Source: an uncultured Lachnospiraceae bacterium
GTDB taxonomy: Bacteria; Bacillota; Clostridia; Lachnospirales; Lachnospiraceae
Length of the DNA: 64,000 nt
NCBI GenBank assembly: GCA_910579865.1
Contig: CAJTXA010000007.1
Location: forward strand, 94,206-158,205
Reading direction: 5' to 3'
The translations under genes and the position numbers were made by a program. Every line of letters starts with the position of its first letter. Within the stretch, counting starts at the first letter, position 1. The notes under the pieces were generated by a model, which was not told where the DNA came from, did no database searches, and saw nothing but the letters and a program-made list of their open reading frames with translations. Of this stretch, positions 44,678 through 53,147 are shown piece by piece.

Positions 44678-46192
44678 ATGGAATATTTAGTAAGTGGTAA
44701 AAATATGAAAGAAATTGATAGGCAGACGATAGAAGAAGTAGGGATTCCTTCTTTGGTTTTAATGGAACGGGCAGCACTTCTTGTTGTGACAGCAATAGAG
44801 AAGCGATATGGAAAGGGACAGAAAATCTTATGTGTTTGTGGAACAGGAAATAATGGTGCAGATGGAATTGCTGTAGCTCGAATTTTACATGAAAGAGGAG
44901 AAGAAAGTGCTATTTATATTCCAGTAGAATCTGAACATTATACAGAAGAATGGAAGATACAGTTTGCTATAGCGGAGGCTTTAAAGATACCAGTTTTTAG
45001 GAAAAGTCCAAAATGGGACGAATATACTGTATTGGTAGATGCTATTTTTGGAATTGGGCTTTCTAGAGAAGTAAGTGGAAGGTATCAAGAGGTAATAGAA
45101 AAAATTAACAGTTTAAAGATGGCAGTTGTAGCGGTTGATATTCCAAGTGGAATTTGTGCTAGTACAGGAAATGTGTTTGGATGTGCAGTTTGTGCAGAGA
45201 TTACAGTTACATTTGGGATTAGAAAGATTGGACTTGTACTGTTTCCAGGTGCCTTGTATGCAGGAGAGATTCAGGTGGAAAATCCAGGATTTCCAAAAGA
45301 AGTGATTGACAAATGGAAGGGAGATGTTTATACCTATACAAGAGACGATCTAAAAAGATTGCCTAAAAGAGCGAAAGATGGAAATAAAGGAACATTTGGA
45401 AAAGTGGCAGTTATTGCAGGAACAGAAGGTATGGCAGGAGCAGCTTATTTTAGTGCAATGGCAGCTTACCGAATGGGGGTTGGATTGGTGAGAATTTGTA
45501 CCTGTGAAGAAAATCGCAATATTTTACAGGCACGAATTCCAGAAGCGATATTAACTACTTATACAGAAGAGAACGTGGAAGTACAAATACAGGAAGTAAT
45601 GGAATGGGCTGATGTAATTGTGGTGGGACCTGGAATTGGACAGTCTAAGGTAGCCAGTAGGATTGTAAGATGGGCTTTGGATTATGCAGTAGAACATCAG
45701 GAGAAAACAATTGTATTAGATGCAGATGGATTAAACTTATTTGCAAAGATGAAATATCCTTTAAAATGGCTTTCGGGAAATTTTATTTTTACTCCTCATT
45801 TAGGGGAATTTTCTAGACTTAGCGGGTGGAGTATAAAAGAATTAAAAGCGAATTTGGAACAAAAAGTTCGGGAGTATGTAGAGGAATATGGAGTCTGCTT
45901 GGTTTGTAAAGATGCTCGAACGATGGTAGCATCTCAGAAAGAGAACGGGATTTTTATAAATCTTTCTGGGTGTGATGGAATGGGAACAGCAGGATCAGGA
46001 GATGTACTTACTGGTATAATTGCTGGGATGCTGACTATGGGACTAAGCAGAAAACAGGCAGCAGAGCTGGGCGTTTATTTTCATGGACTGGCAGGAGAAT
46101 TGGAGGCAGATTTGATAGGAGAACATTCTCTTTGTGCTTCTGATCTATTAGAAGGAATTATAAAAGTATACCAGATGAAAAAAGTACAATAA
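44678..46192 (+). CDS. nnr: Bifunctional NAD(P)HX epimerase/dehydratase
   Basis: Repairs hydrated NAD(P)H. The N-terminal domain (about 1-210) is the epimerase (GTGNNGADGIAVARIL; VDAIFGIGLSREV; VDIPSGICASTG). The C-terminal domain (about 230-500) is the ADP- or ATP-dependent dehydratase (KGTFGKVAVIAGTEGMAGAAYFSAM; VVGPGIGQS; VLDADGLNLFA; GMGTAGSGDVLTG). The total of 504 residues matches the fused form common in bacteria. AAGGAAGGAGCTTAAGAT precedes the ATG. It lies in a redox-related neighbourhood with rex and before alr, an order seen in Firmicutes. Confidence 0.95.
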   Translation: MEYLVSGKNMKEIDRQTIEEVGIPSLVLMERAALLVVTAIEKRYGKGQKILCVCGTGNNGADGIAVARILHERGEESAIYIPVESEHYTEEWKIQFAIAEALKIPVFRKSPKWDEYTVLVDAIFGIGLSREVSGRYQEVIEKINSLKMAVVAVDIPSGICASTGNVFGCAVCAEITVTFGIRKIGLVLFPGALYAGEIQVENPGFPKEVIDKWKGDVYTYTRDDLKRLPKRAKDGNKGTFGKVAVIAGTEGMAGAAYFSAMAAYRMGVGLVRICTCEENRNILQARIPEAILTTYTEENVEVQIQEVMEWADVIVVGPGIGQSKVASRIVRWALDYAVEHQEKTIVLDADGLNLFAKMKYPLKWLSGNFIFTPHLGEFSRLSGWSIKELKANLEQKVREYVEEYGVCLVCKDARTMVASQKENGIFINLSGCDGMGTAGSGDVLTGIIAGMLTMGLSRKQAAELGVYFHGLAGELEADLIGEHSLCASDLLEGIIKVYQMKKVQ

Positions 46193-46269
46193 TTTCAAGA
46201 TTTTTTTGTTGTAAGTTATGTGTATGTTACGTAGGTATAATAAAGACACAATAAAGGAGGGAAATAAGA

Positions 46270-47502
46270 ATGGAAAGGAAAGAAGGCAGTTTCGAGGAAG
46301 GAAAGGAACTGTCAGCAGAGATCGACTTAAGTTCTGGCCATTTGGCTCGTGTCTATGCACAGATTGATGAGGATGCAGTTTTATTTAATCTTGCTCAGAT
46401 GAAAGCGAATTTGTCACCAAAAGTAGAAGTGATGGCAATTGTAAAAACGGATGCATATGGGCATGGGGCAAACTATCTTTCAAAGGCAATTGAGGAGGAA
46501 GTATGTGGTTTTGGTGTAGCGACAGTGGAAGAGGCAGTTAGTTTAAGAAAATATGGACGTAAAAAGATGATTTTAATTTTAGGATATGTACATGAAAGTC
46601 TATTTCCAACTGTAATTGCACAGGACATTAGTATGGATGTCTATTCTCTTGAAACCTGTAAAAAGCTGTCCCTTGTAGCAGAGAAAATGGGAAAGACGGC
46701 AAAGGTACATTTTAAATTAGATACTGGTATGAGTCGACTTGGGGTTTTGGCAAATGAGGAATCACTTGCTCTTTTGGAGGAGATTGTAAAGCTGCCATAC
46801 ATAGAAGTTGAAGGTATTTTTACGCATTTTAGTGGAGCAGATGAAAAAGATAAAACGTCATCAAAACAGCAGCTTTCATTATATCAGGAATTTATTCAAA
46901 AAGCGAAAGAACGAAAAATTGTTGTACCTTATTATCATTGTGCAAATAGTGCAGGAATCATTGATATGAGAGAAACGGACTTTAATATGGTACGTGCAGG
47001 AATCGCTTTATATGGATTTTATCCTTCTAATGAGGTGCAAACCGATCAGGTGAAATTGAAACCAGCTTTATCTTTAGTAAGTCAAGTAGTGATGGTAAAA
47101 GATGTAGCAAAAGGAACAGGAATTAGTTATGGTTCGATTTATATAACACCAAAAAAAGAGCGAATTGCTACTATCCCGGTGGGATATGGAGATGGATATC
47201 CTAGAGCACTTTCAAACTGTGGATATGTATTAATTCATGGAAAAAAGGCACCTATTCGTGGGCGAATCTGCATGGATCAGTTTATGGTAGATGTCAGTGA
47301 AATTCCAAATGTTGCAGTAGGAGATCCGGTTATTTTAGTTGGAGCAGATGGAACAGAATGTATTACGGTAGAGGAATTATGCAATTTGATTGGAAATACC
47401 TTTCATTATGAGTTTATCTGCAATTTAGGAAAACGAATACCTAGGGTACATGTAAAAAACAAGAAACCATATGCATATCATTCCTACGAATCTATGCTTT
47501 AA
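46270..47502 (+). CDS. alr: Alanine racemase
   Basis: A PLP enzyme that makes D-alanine for peptidoglycan. PLP lysine is in AIVKTDAYGHG (near 58), the catalytic tyrosine in TGISYGSIY, and the ring-binding region in RAGIALYGFYPS. The 410-residue length is a little over the usual 370-380 because of a 20-residue N-terminal leader (ERKEGSFEEGKELSAEIDLS) that may be a mis-set start; the ATG at 46270 has AAAGGAGGGAAATAAG upstream, so the leader looks real. MazF follows after 102 bases. Confidence 0.95.
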   Translation: MERKEGSFEEGKELSAEIDLSSGHLARVYAQIDEDAVLFNLAQMKANLSPKVEVMAIVKTDAYGHGANYLSKAIEEEVCGFGVATVEEAVSLRKYGRKKMILILGYVHESLFPTVIAQDISMDVYSLETCKKLSLVAEKMGKTAKVHFKLDTGMSRLGVLANEESLALLEEIVKLPYIEVEGIFTHFSGADEKDKTSSKQQLSLYQEFIQKAKERKIVVPYYHCANSAGIIDMRETDFNMVRAGIALYGFYPSNEVQTDQVKLKPALSLVSQVVMVKDVAKGTGISYGSIYITPKKERIATIPVGYGDGYPRALSNCGYVLIHGKKAPIRGRICMDQFMVDVSEIPNVAVGDPVILVGADGTECITVEELCNLIGNTFHYEFICNLGKRIPRVHVKNKKPYAYHSYESML

Positions 47503-47604
47503 AATGGAATAGCCATGCAAAATCTGGAGATACTTAAGATAAGCCTATTGAAAATTGGTAGGCAATAAGAAGTAGAGGATTGGAAACAGATGGAGCGTGA
47601 AAAT

Positions 47605-47949
47605 ATGATGATTCGCAGGGGAGATATCTATTATGCGGATTTAAGACCAGTAATTGGATCGGAACAAGGCGGAATTCGGCCAGTTCTGATTATACAAAAT
47701 GATGTAGGAAATAAGCATAGTCCAACTGTGATCTGTGCAGCAATTACTTCAAAGATGAATAAAGCAAAATTACCAACACATGTAGAATTGGATAGCAATC
47801 GTTATGATATTGTAAAGGATTCGGTTATTCTTTTGGAACAGCTTCGGACGATTGATAAAAAAAGACTAAAAGATCGGGTTTGTCATTTAGATAAGGAAAT
47901 TATGGGAAAAGTGAATCAGGCATTGTGTGTTAGTTTGGAATTAGAATAG
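47605..47949 (+). CDS. mazF: Type II toxin-antitoxin system endoribonuclease MazF/EndoA
   Basis: A 114-residue PemK/MazF-family RNase. Family features: [20 protein letters not shown] near the start, [18 protein letters not shown] and [15 protein letters not shown]. MazF toxins cut mRNA at specific short sites and in Bacillus EndoA is encoded just after an antitoxin ribbon-helix-helix gene and alr. Here alr is directly upstream with no ORF of antitoxin size between them. ATG 47605 has GGAG nine bases upstream; ATG 47590 is also possible (119 residues). It may be regulated by an unlinked antitoxin. Confidence 0.88.
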   Translation: MMIRRGDIYYADLRPVIGSEQGGIRPVLIIQNDVGNKHSPTVICAAITSKMNKAKLPTHVELDSNRYDIVKDSVILLEQLRTIDKKRLKDRVCHLDKEIMGKVNQALCVSLELE

Positions 47950-48069
47950 AAAGTAAAAAGATTCGTCATGTACATATCAGCATTTGCTTGACGAAATGAG
48001 AAATAGATGCTATATTCCTAACTATATCATGCGATTCCTACACTAAAAAACGCAAAGGAGATTTAAAAA

Positions 48070-49446
48070 ATGGAAGAGGGAAGTCCTATATGGGGCTTGG
48101 TTATATTTGGATTGCTGGTGATACTAATGGCAATTGTCAATGGATTTGGAGCAGCAATTCAGAATTTAAATGGAAGTGAAATGGAAAAGAAAGCAGAAGA
48201 AGGAGATAAAAAGGCAGCAAAAGCACAAAAGATAGCAGAACATCCAAGTGAATTTATCAATACCATGCTAACAACAGTAATGGTAGTTAGTATGGTGGTT
48301 GGAATTTATGAATATCAGTTGTTTCAAGGAGTTCTTCGCCGGTTGTTTGTATCGGTACAGGAGATATGGAATCCAGTTTTACTAAGCAGTATAATTGCTT
48401 TTATTTCTGCATTATGTCTGCTTGTTTTGGTCATGGTATTAGGAGTTTTAGTGCCAAAGAGATTGGGGAAACGATATGCACAAAGTTGGGTGTTTTCTTT
48501 ATTAAATATTGTTTTATTACTCTGTGTGCTGTTAAAGCCAATTACAATTGTAATTTCATTTTGTTCCAATCTATTGCTCTTTCTATTTGGAATTCGTTCA
48601 CATGAAGAATATGATAATGTGACTGAGGAAGATATTATGTCTATGGTGAATGAAGGACATGAACAAGGTGTTTTACTTGCCAGTGAAGCAGAGATGATTA
48701 CAAATATCTTTGAATTTGGGGATAAAGAAGCTTCTGATATTATGACACATCGAAAACATCTTGTAGCGATAGATGAGGAGTGGACACTAAAGGAAACAGT
48801 AGAATTTATTTTACAGGAAAATAATTCTCGTTTTCCTGTATATAAAGAGGATATTGACAATATTGTTGGAATACTCTATCTAAAGGATGCGATGATTTAT
48901 TGTCAACAAAATTTAAACGATCAGGATTGCAAGATTATGGATCGAAAGGAACTATTGCGGGAAGCACATTTTATTCCAGAAACCCGAAATATTAATCTGT
49001 TATTTAAAGAGATGCAGTCAAAAAAGATACATATGGCAATTGTAGTAGATGAATATGGTCAGACTGCAGGACTTGTGACAATGGAGGATATTTTAGAAGA
49101 AATTGTGGGAAACATTTTAGATGAATATGATGAAGAAGAAGAGAAGATGATCGAACAGCAGGAGGATGGCAGTTATCTGATTCATGGAATGGCAGGATTA
49201 AATGATGTAGCCGATCAGTTGGGGATTAGTTTTGAAGAAGAAAATTATGATACATTAAATGGATTTTTAACAGCACAGATTGATCGAATTCCAAAAAAGG
49301 GTGATGTGATTGATATTTTCTATGCTGGATATGAATTTAAGGTACTTCAAATTGAGAATAAAACCATTCGACAAGTGAATGTTAGAAAAATAGAAGAAAA
49401 TATAGATGAAGAGGAAGAAAAAGAGGTTGCAAGTCATGAGGAATAG
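48070..49446 (+). CDS. CNNM/CorC family CBS-domain membrane protein (HlyC type)
   Basis: A 458-residue protein: an N-terminal membrane domain of four segments (about 1-160, GFGAAIQNLN loop), two CBS domains (about 215-350; DIMTHRKHLVAIDEEW, VVDEYGQTAGLVTMEDILEEIVG) and a C-terminal transporter-associated domain (DEYDEEEEKMIE, then VADQLGISFEEENYDTLNGFLT). Family members export or sense divalent cations such as Mg2+. It follows mazF after 120 bases. AAAGGAGATTTAAAAA precedes the ATG. Confidence 0.88.
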   Translation: MEEGSPIWGLVIFGLLVILMAIVNGFGAAIQNLNGSEMEKKAEEGDKKAAKAQKIAEHPSEFINTMLTTVMVVSMVVGIYEYQLFQGVLRRLFVSVQEIWNPVLLSSIIAFISALCLLVLVMVLGVLVPKRLGKRYAQSWVFSLLNIVLLLCVLLKPITIVISFCSNLLLFLFGIRSHEEYDNVTEEDIMSMVNEGHEQGVLLASEAEMITNIFEFGDKEASDIMTHRKHLVAIDEEWTLKETVEFILQENNSRFPVYKEDIDNIVGILYLKDAMIYCQQNLNDQDCKIMDRKELLREAHFIPETRNINLLFKEMQSKKIHMAIVVDEYGQTAGLVTMEDILEEIVGNILDEYDEEEEKMIEQQEDGSYLIHGMAGLNDVADQLGISFEEENYDTLNGFLTAQIDRIPKKGDVIDIFYAGYEFKVLQIENKTIRQVNVRKIEENIDEEEEKEVASHEE

Positions 49447-49489
49447 TGTTAAAATATAGCCGTCGATTTTGAAAAAGGAGAGAAAATTT

Positions 49490-50218
49490 ATGTCAGGACA
49501 TTCTAAATTTGCTAATATTAAACATAAAAAAGAAAAAAATGATGCTGCAAAAGGAAAAATTTTTACGATTATTGGGCGTGAAATTGCGGTGGCAGTAAAA
49601 GAAGGGGGACCAGATCCAGCAAATAATAGTAAGCTTCGAGATGTAATTGCAAAAGCGAAAGCCAATAATATGCCAAATGATACGATTGATCGTGGAATTA
49701 AAAAGGCAGTAGGAGATGCAAATTCGGTAAATTATGTAGCAAATACATATGAAGGATATGGACCGAATGGAACAGCGATTATTGTTGATACATTGACAGA
49801 TAATAAAAATCGTACCGCTTCAAATGTACGAAATGCGTTTACAAAGGGAGGCGGAAATGTTGGTACAAGTGGATGTGTTTCTTTTATGTTCGATAAAAAG
49901 GGGCAGATTGTGATTGCAAAAGAAGAGTGTACAATCGATGCGGATGAATTGATGATGATTGCATTAGATGCTGGAGCAGAAGATTTTTCAGAAGAAGAGG
50001 ATAGTTTTGAGGTTTTAACTGCACCAGAAGATTTTAGTGCAGTGCGGGAAGCTTTGGAAGCTGCTTCCATTCCTATGATGGAGGCGGAAGTGACAATGAT
50101 TCCTCAAACTTGGGTAGAGCTAAGTGATGAGAATGATATTAAAAAAATGAATCGAATTTTGGATTTATTAGATGAAGATGATGATGTGCAGGCAGTTTAT
50201 CATAATTGGGATGAATAA
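49490..50218 (+). CDS. yebC: YebC/PmpR family transcriptional regulator
   Basis: A 242-residue protein with the [26 protein letters not shown] start and NPDN-type internal repeats of the YebC family; domain 1 is basic and domains 2-3 include [11 protein letters not shown] and VYHNWD at the end. The family contains DNA-binding regulators and recently proposed translation factors. ATG 49490 has AAAAAGGAGAGAAAATTT upstream. The terminator at 50227 follows. Confidence 0.94.
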   Translation: MSGHSKFANIKHKKEKNDAAKGKIFTIIGREIAVAVKEGGPDPANNSKLRDVIAKAKANNMPNDTIDRGIKKAVGDANSVNYVANTYEGYGPNGTAIIVDTLTDNKNRTASNVRNAFTKGGGNVGTSGCVSFMFDKKGQIVIAKEECTIDADELMMIALDAGAEDFSEEEDSFEVLTAPEDFSAVREALEAASIPMMEAEVTMIPQTWVELSDENDIKKMNRILDLLDEDDDVQAVYHNWDE

Positions 50219-50226
50219 GAAAAAAT

Positions 50227-50289
50227 AAAAAATTTCTCATTCCTATTTAAGAACTTGAAGAAGTCTTAGTAGGAATGAGAAATTTTTTT
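50227..50289. terminator. Bidirectional terminator between yebC and uxaC
   Basis: AAAAATTTCTCATTCCTA (about 50228-50245) pairs with TAGGAATGAGAAATTTTT (50270-50287). Complementary A/T tracts make it usable by both convergent genes. Confidence 0.92.
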
Positions 50290-50319
50290 ATTTAAAATGA
50301 AAAGGATATAGAATTAAGA

Positions 50320-51726
50320 TTATAGGTTAAATCCAAAATAGCGAACAGCGTTATTATAGGAGATACCTTTTACAATTTCCTCTAGTTGTTTTTTATCGTT
50401 TGGATATTCCCCGTTTTCTACCCATCCGCCAATTAATTCACACATAATTCGTCTGAAATATTCATGTCTGGTATAGGAAAGAAAACTTCTAGAATCCGTA
50501 AGCATACCTATAAAATTGCCAAGCAATCCTAAGTTAGCAAGAGAGATCATTTGTTCTGTCATACCAGTTTTATGATCATTGAACCACCAAGCAGAACCTT
50601 GCTGAATTTTACCTACAGCAGTAGGGTCCTGGAAACATCCAAGAATCGTTCCAATAGAAGCATTATCGTTTGGATTTAAGGAGTAGATAATGGTTTTTGG
50701 AAGTTCGTCTGTTGCATTAAGTGTATTCAGGAAATCTGCCATAGAAGAGGAAGGTGCATAGTTATTGATACAATCAAATCCGGTATCTGGCCCTAATTGG
50801 TTGTAGCGGAATACATTGTTGTCTCTTTTACAGCCATAGTGCAACTGCATAACCCAATTTCGTTTGTGGTATTCTTTACCAACAAATTGCATAAATGCTG
50901 TTTTAAAGATTAATTCTTCTTCTGCTGTAATAGAAGCACCTGACATACGTTTTGCAAAGATTGCTTCTATTTCTGCTTCTGAAGCTGGTGCATACATCAC
51001 ATAGTTTAGAGCGTGATCGGATACAGAACATCCCATAGAAGCAAAGAAATCCATACGATTGGAAAGGGCTGCTTTTAAATCAGCAAAAGTTTTAATTTCA
51101 ATGCCACTGACTTTGCTTAATTTTGCAAGATAGTCCAGATATTCTGGTTTTTCAATATTCATTGCTTTATCTGGTCTCCATGCAGGAAGTACTTGTACTT
51201 CAAAAGAATTGTCTTCGGCTATCTTTTTATGCCACTCTAGGGAATCAATTGGATCATCTGTTGTGCAGATTAAGGTGACATTGGATTGACGAATTAAATT
51301 GCGGACACTCATGCTGTCTTCTTGTAATTTTGCATTACAAAGATTCCATACTTCTTCTGCAGTATCGCCATTTAGTGTTCCAGTGTAGCCAAAATATCTT
51401 TGAAGTTCTAGATGACTCCAGTGATACAATGGATTTCCAATTGCCTTTGGAAGTGTTTCAGCCCATTTTTGGAATTTCTCTCTGTCAGAGGCATCACCTG
51501 TAATATATTTTTCGTCAATGCCATTTGAGCGCATCTGACGCCATTTGTAGTGATCGCCGCCTAACCAAACTTGTGTAATATTCTCAAATTTTCTGTCCTC
51601 TGCAATTTCCTGCGGATTAATATGACAGTGATAGTCTAATACCGGCATTTTTGCTGCAAATTCATGATAAAGAGCCTGAGCTGTTTCTGTGGATAAAAGG
51701 AAATCCTTGTCCATAAACTGTTTCAT
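50320..51726 (-). CDS. uxaC: Glucuronate isomerase
   Basis: UxaC isomerises D-glucuronate to fructuronate and D-galacturonate to tagaturonate, the entry step of both uronate branches. The 468-residue protein has YHCHINPQEIAEDRKF (metal-binding histidines), CTTDDPIDSLEWH, LQLHYGCKRDNN (as MQLHYG here) and LTDSRSFLSYTRHEYFRRI near the C-terminus. AAGGAGGATTTTTCA precedes the ATG on the minus strand. It stands divergent from nothing on its own side but shares the cluster with the LacI repressor (120-base gap), which also reads the minus strand. Confidence 0.96.
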   Translation of the reverse strand: MKQFMDKDFLLSTETAQALYHEFAAKMPVLDYHCHINPQEIAEDRKFENITQVWLGGDHYKWRQMRSNGIDEKYITGDASDREKFQKWAETLPKAIGNPLYHWSHLELQRYFGYTGTLNGDTAEEVWNLCNAKLQEDSMSVRNLIRQSNVTLICTTDDPIDSLEWHKKIAEDNSFEVQVLPAWRPDKAMNIEKPEYLDYLAKLSKVSGIEIKTFADLKAALSNRMDFFASMGCSVSDHALNYVMYAPASEAEIEAIFAKRMSGASITAEEELIFKTAFMQFVGKEYHKRNWVMQLHYGCKRDNNVFRYNQLGPDTGFDCINNYAPSSSMADFLNTLNATDELPKTIIYSLNPNDNASIGTILGCFQDPTAVGKIQQGSAWWFNDHKTGMTEQMISLANLGLLGNFIGMLTDSRSFLSYTRHEYFRRIMCELIGGWVENGEYPNDKKQLEEIVKGISYNNAVRYFGFNL

Positions 51727-51791
51727 TGAAAAATCCTCCTTAAAAAATAATAAAAATGGAACTGTTTTGTATAAATCGGTTACAAGTGATT

Positions 51792-51815
51792 ATTATATGA
51801 ACTGTGAGTACAGTT
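51792..51815 (-). promoter_or_regulatory. uxaC promoter -10 and adjacent inverted repeat
   Basis: On the minus strand TATAAT lies at 51797-51792. Just upstream of it, AACTGT and ACAGTT (51800-51805, 51810-51815) form an inverted repeat with a 4-base spacer. No good -35 box is evident. The repeat differs from the LacI operators. Confidence 0.45.
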
Positions 51816-51846
51816 ATATACAAAAAAATGTGTGTTGCATTTTTGT

Positions 51847-52857
51847 TTAAAGCGGGTTTAGTTCTGTTGTCATACGATAGATAATATTAGCAGATATCGT
51901 GGTGCAGGCAGGTACATCATTTCCTTCGAAAATTCGCATTAGAGAATTTACAGTATTGACGCAAAGTGCTTCCACTTTTGTATCAATAGAAGTAAGTTCT
52001 GGTTCAGCACAGGTAGCTAAAATAGAATTATTGTATCCTACAATACTTAATTCTTTTGGAACTAAGATATGATGTTCTAAAGCATATTTTAATGCACCAA
52101 CAGCCAGAAAATCATCTGAAGTAACAACTCCATCAAAAGTATATCCTTGCTGATAGAGGGAAGCAACGATTTCCTTTGCCTCATAGATTCCTTTGGGACA
52201 TATCTGTAGAAATTGTTCGTCTGGTAAGATATGGTAATCCCTTAAAGCGGATAAAAAGCCATTCTTTTTTTGCAAACCGCTATAGGAGTTACTGGTATAG
52301 AGATATAAAAGTTTTTTTCTGCCAGAAGAAAGAAGTGCATGTGTAATTTGATAAACAGCACGATAATCATCACAAATGGTACAGTAGATATTTTCTCCTT
52401 CTAGATAGCCGTTAATTAACATAATTGGAACTTTTTCTGCCGCCGAAAAGATATAAGCATTATCCTTATGCTTTGCTTCTAGAAATTTTGAACCTACTAA
52501 AATCAAAGCATCTACTCGCTTAGAAAGGAGCAGATTTAAGGATTGTTTTTTGTTTTCTAGATTATCTCCTGTACAACATAGAATCGAATCGTATCCATGA
52601 CTTCGCAGTTCATGTTCTGTATAATAGACGGCGTTTGCCAGATACATATCGGAGGAATCTGTGCACATAATACCAATTGTCTGCATTGTATTTAAGCCTA
52701 AGCCTCTGGCAAAGATATTTGGTGTATAGCCTAGTTCCTGCATAACGGTTAAAACTTTTTTTCTAGTTGCGTCACTTACATTAGGATTTCCATTCATCAC
52801 ACGAGAAACTGTAGCAATCGATACACCAGCTTTGTTTGAGACGTCATAGATATTCAA
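51847..52857 (-). CDS. LacI family transcriptional repressor of hexuronate genes
   Basis: A 336-residue regulator. An N-terminal helix-turn-helix (NIYDVSNKAGVSIATVSRVMNG) and hinge precede a periplasmic-binding-like ligand domain (IGIMCTDSSDMYLANAV; VDALILVGSK; DGVVTSDDFLAVGAL). TTG at 52857 is chosen as the start: AGGAGG (52870-52865 region) lies seven bases upstream of it, and the ATG at 52875 overlaps that Shine-Dalgarno sequence. It is divergent from uxaB, with identical operators at each predicted transcript start, so it very likely represses both itself and uxaB, and is likely relieved by a uronate intermediate. Confidence 0.9.
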   Translation of the reverse strand: MNIYDVSNKAGVSIATVSRVMNGNPNVSDATRKKVLTVMQELGYTPNIFARGLGLNTMQTIGIMCTDSSDMYLANAVYYTEHELRSHGYDSILCCTGDNLENKKQSLNLLLSKRVDALILVGSKFLEAKHKDNAYIFSAAEKVPIMLINGYLEGENIYCTICDDYRAVYQITHALLSSGRKKLLYLYTSNSYSGLQKKNGFLSALRDYHILPDEQFLQICPKGIYEAKEIVASLYQQGYTFDGVVTSDDFLAVGALKYALEHHILVPKELSIVGYNNSILATCAEPELTSIDTKVEALCVNTVNSLMRIFEGNDVPACTTISANIIYRMTTELNPL

Positions 52858-52922
52858 TCCACTTCCTCCTCTCATGATTTTTAAATTTTTATGAAATATA
52901 TTCTACTACATAGGATATAGCA

Positions 52923-52936
52923 TGTAAGTGCTTACA
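52923..52936. promoter_or_regulatory. LacI-type operator O1
   Basis: TGTAAGTGCTTACA, a palindrome with arms TGTAAG/CTTACA. It starts about 3 bases after the predicted start site of the minus-strand lacI promoter. An identical copy is at 53040. Confidence 0.75.
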
Positions 52937-52945
52937 CCTTTTTTC

Positions 52946-52974
52946 ATTATACTATGCATTGTGAAGATTGGCAA
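52946..52974 (-). promoter_or_regulatory. Sigma-A promoter of the LacI repressor gene
   Basis: Minus strand: TTGCCA (52974-52969), 17 bases, TATAAT (52951-52946). Confidence 0.75.
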
Positions 52975-53004
52975 TAAAAAATTGAAAAATATAGAAAAAT
53001 AGAA

Positions 53005-53033
53005 TTGACTTATTGGCAATTTGTATGTAAAAT
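53005..53033 (+). promoter_or_regulatory. Sigma-A promoter of uxaB
   Basis: TTGACT (53005-53010), 17 bases, TAAAAT (53028-53033). The operator at 53040 covers the predicted start site. Confidence 0.75.
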
Positions 53034-53039
53034 AGAAAA

Positions 53040-53053
53040 TGTAAGTGCTTACA
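53040..53053. promoter_or_regulatory. LacI-type operator O2
   Basis: TGTAAGTGCTTACA, identical to the copy at 52923, 117 bases away. It lies at the predicted uxaB start site. It also resembles a CcpA cre site except for one central base. Confidence 0.75.
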
Positions 53054-53147
53054 ATATACAGATAAGCAAAAACTATTGACCGTGACCGCACATAAGTTAC
53101 CGATTGCCCGGTTACATCCTATTTTAAATAATGAGGTGGTAAAGAAC

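Noticed and set aside
48324..48860. A 178-codon minus-strand open frame inside the CBS-domain gene
   Set aside because: It lies wholly antisense to a well-supported CNNM/CorC gene, has Ser-rich low-complexity sequence and no ribosome-binding site. It is a shadow of the coding frame.
52858..52875. ATG at 52875 as the LacI start
   Set aside because: It overlaps the AGGAGG Shine-Dalgarno sequence; TTG 52857 seven bases later is the proper start.
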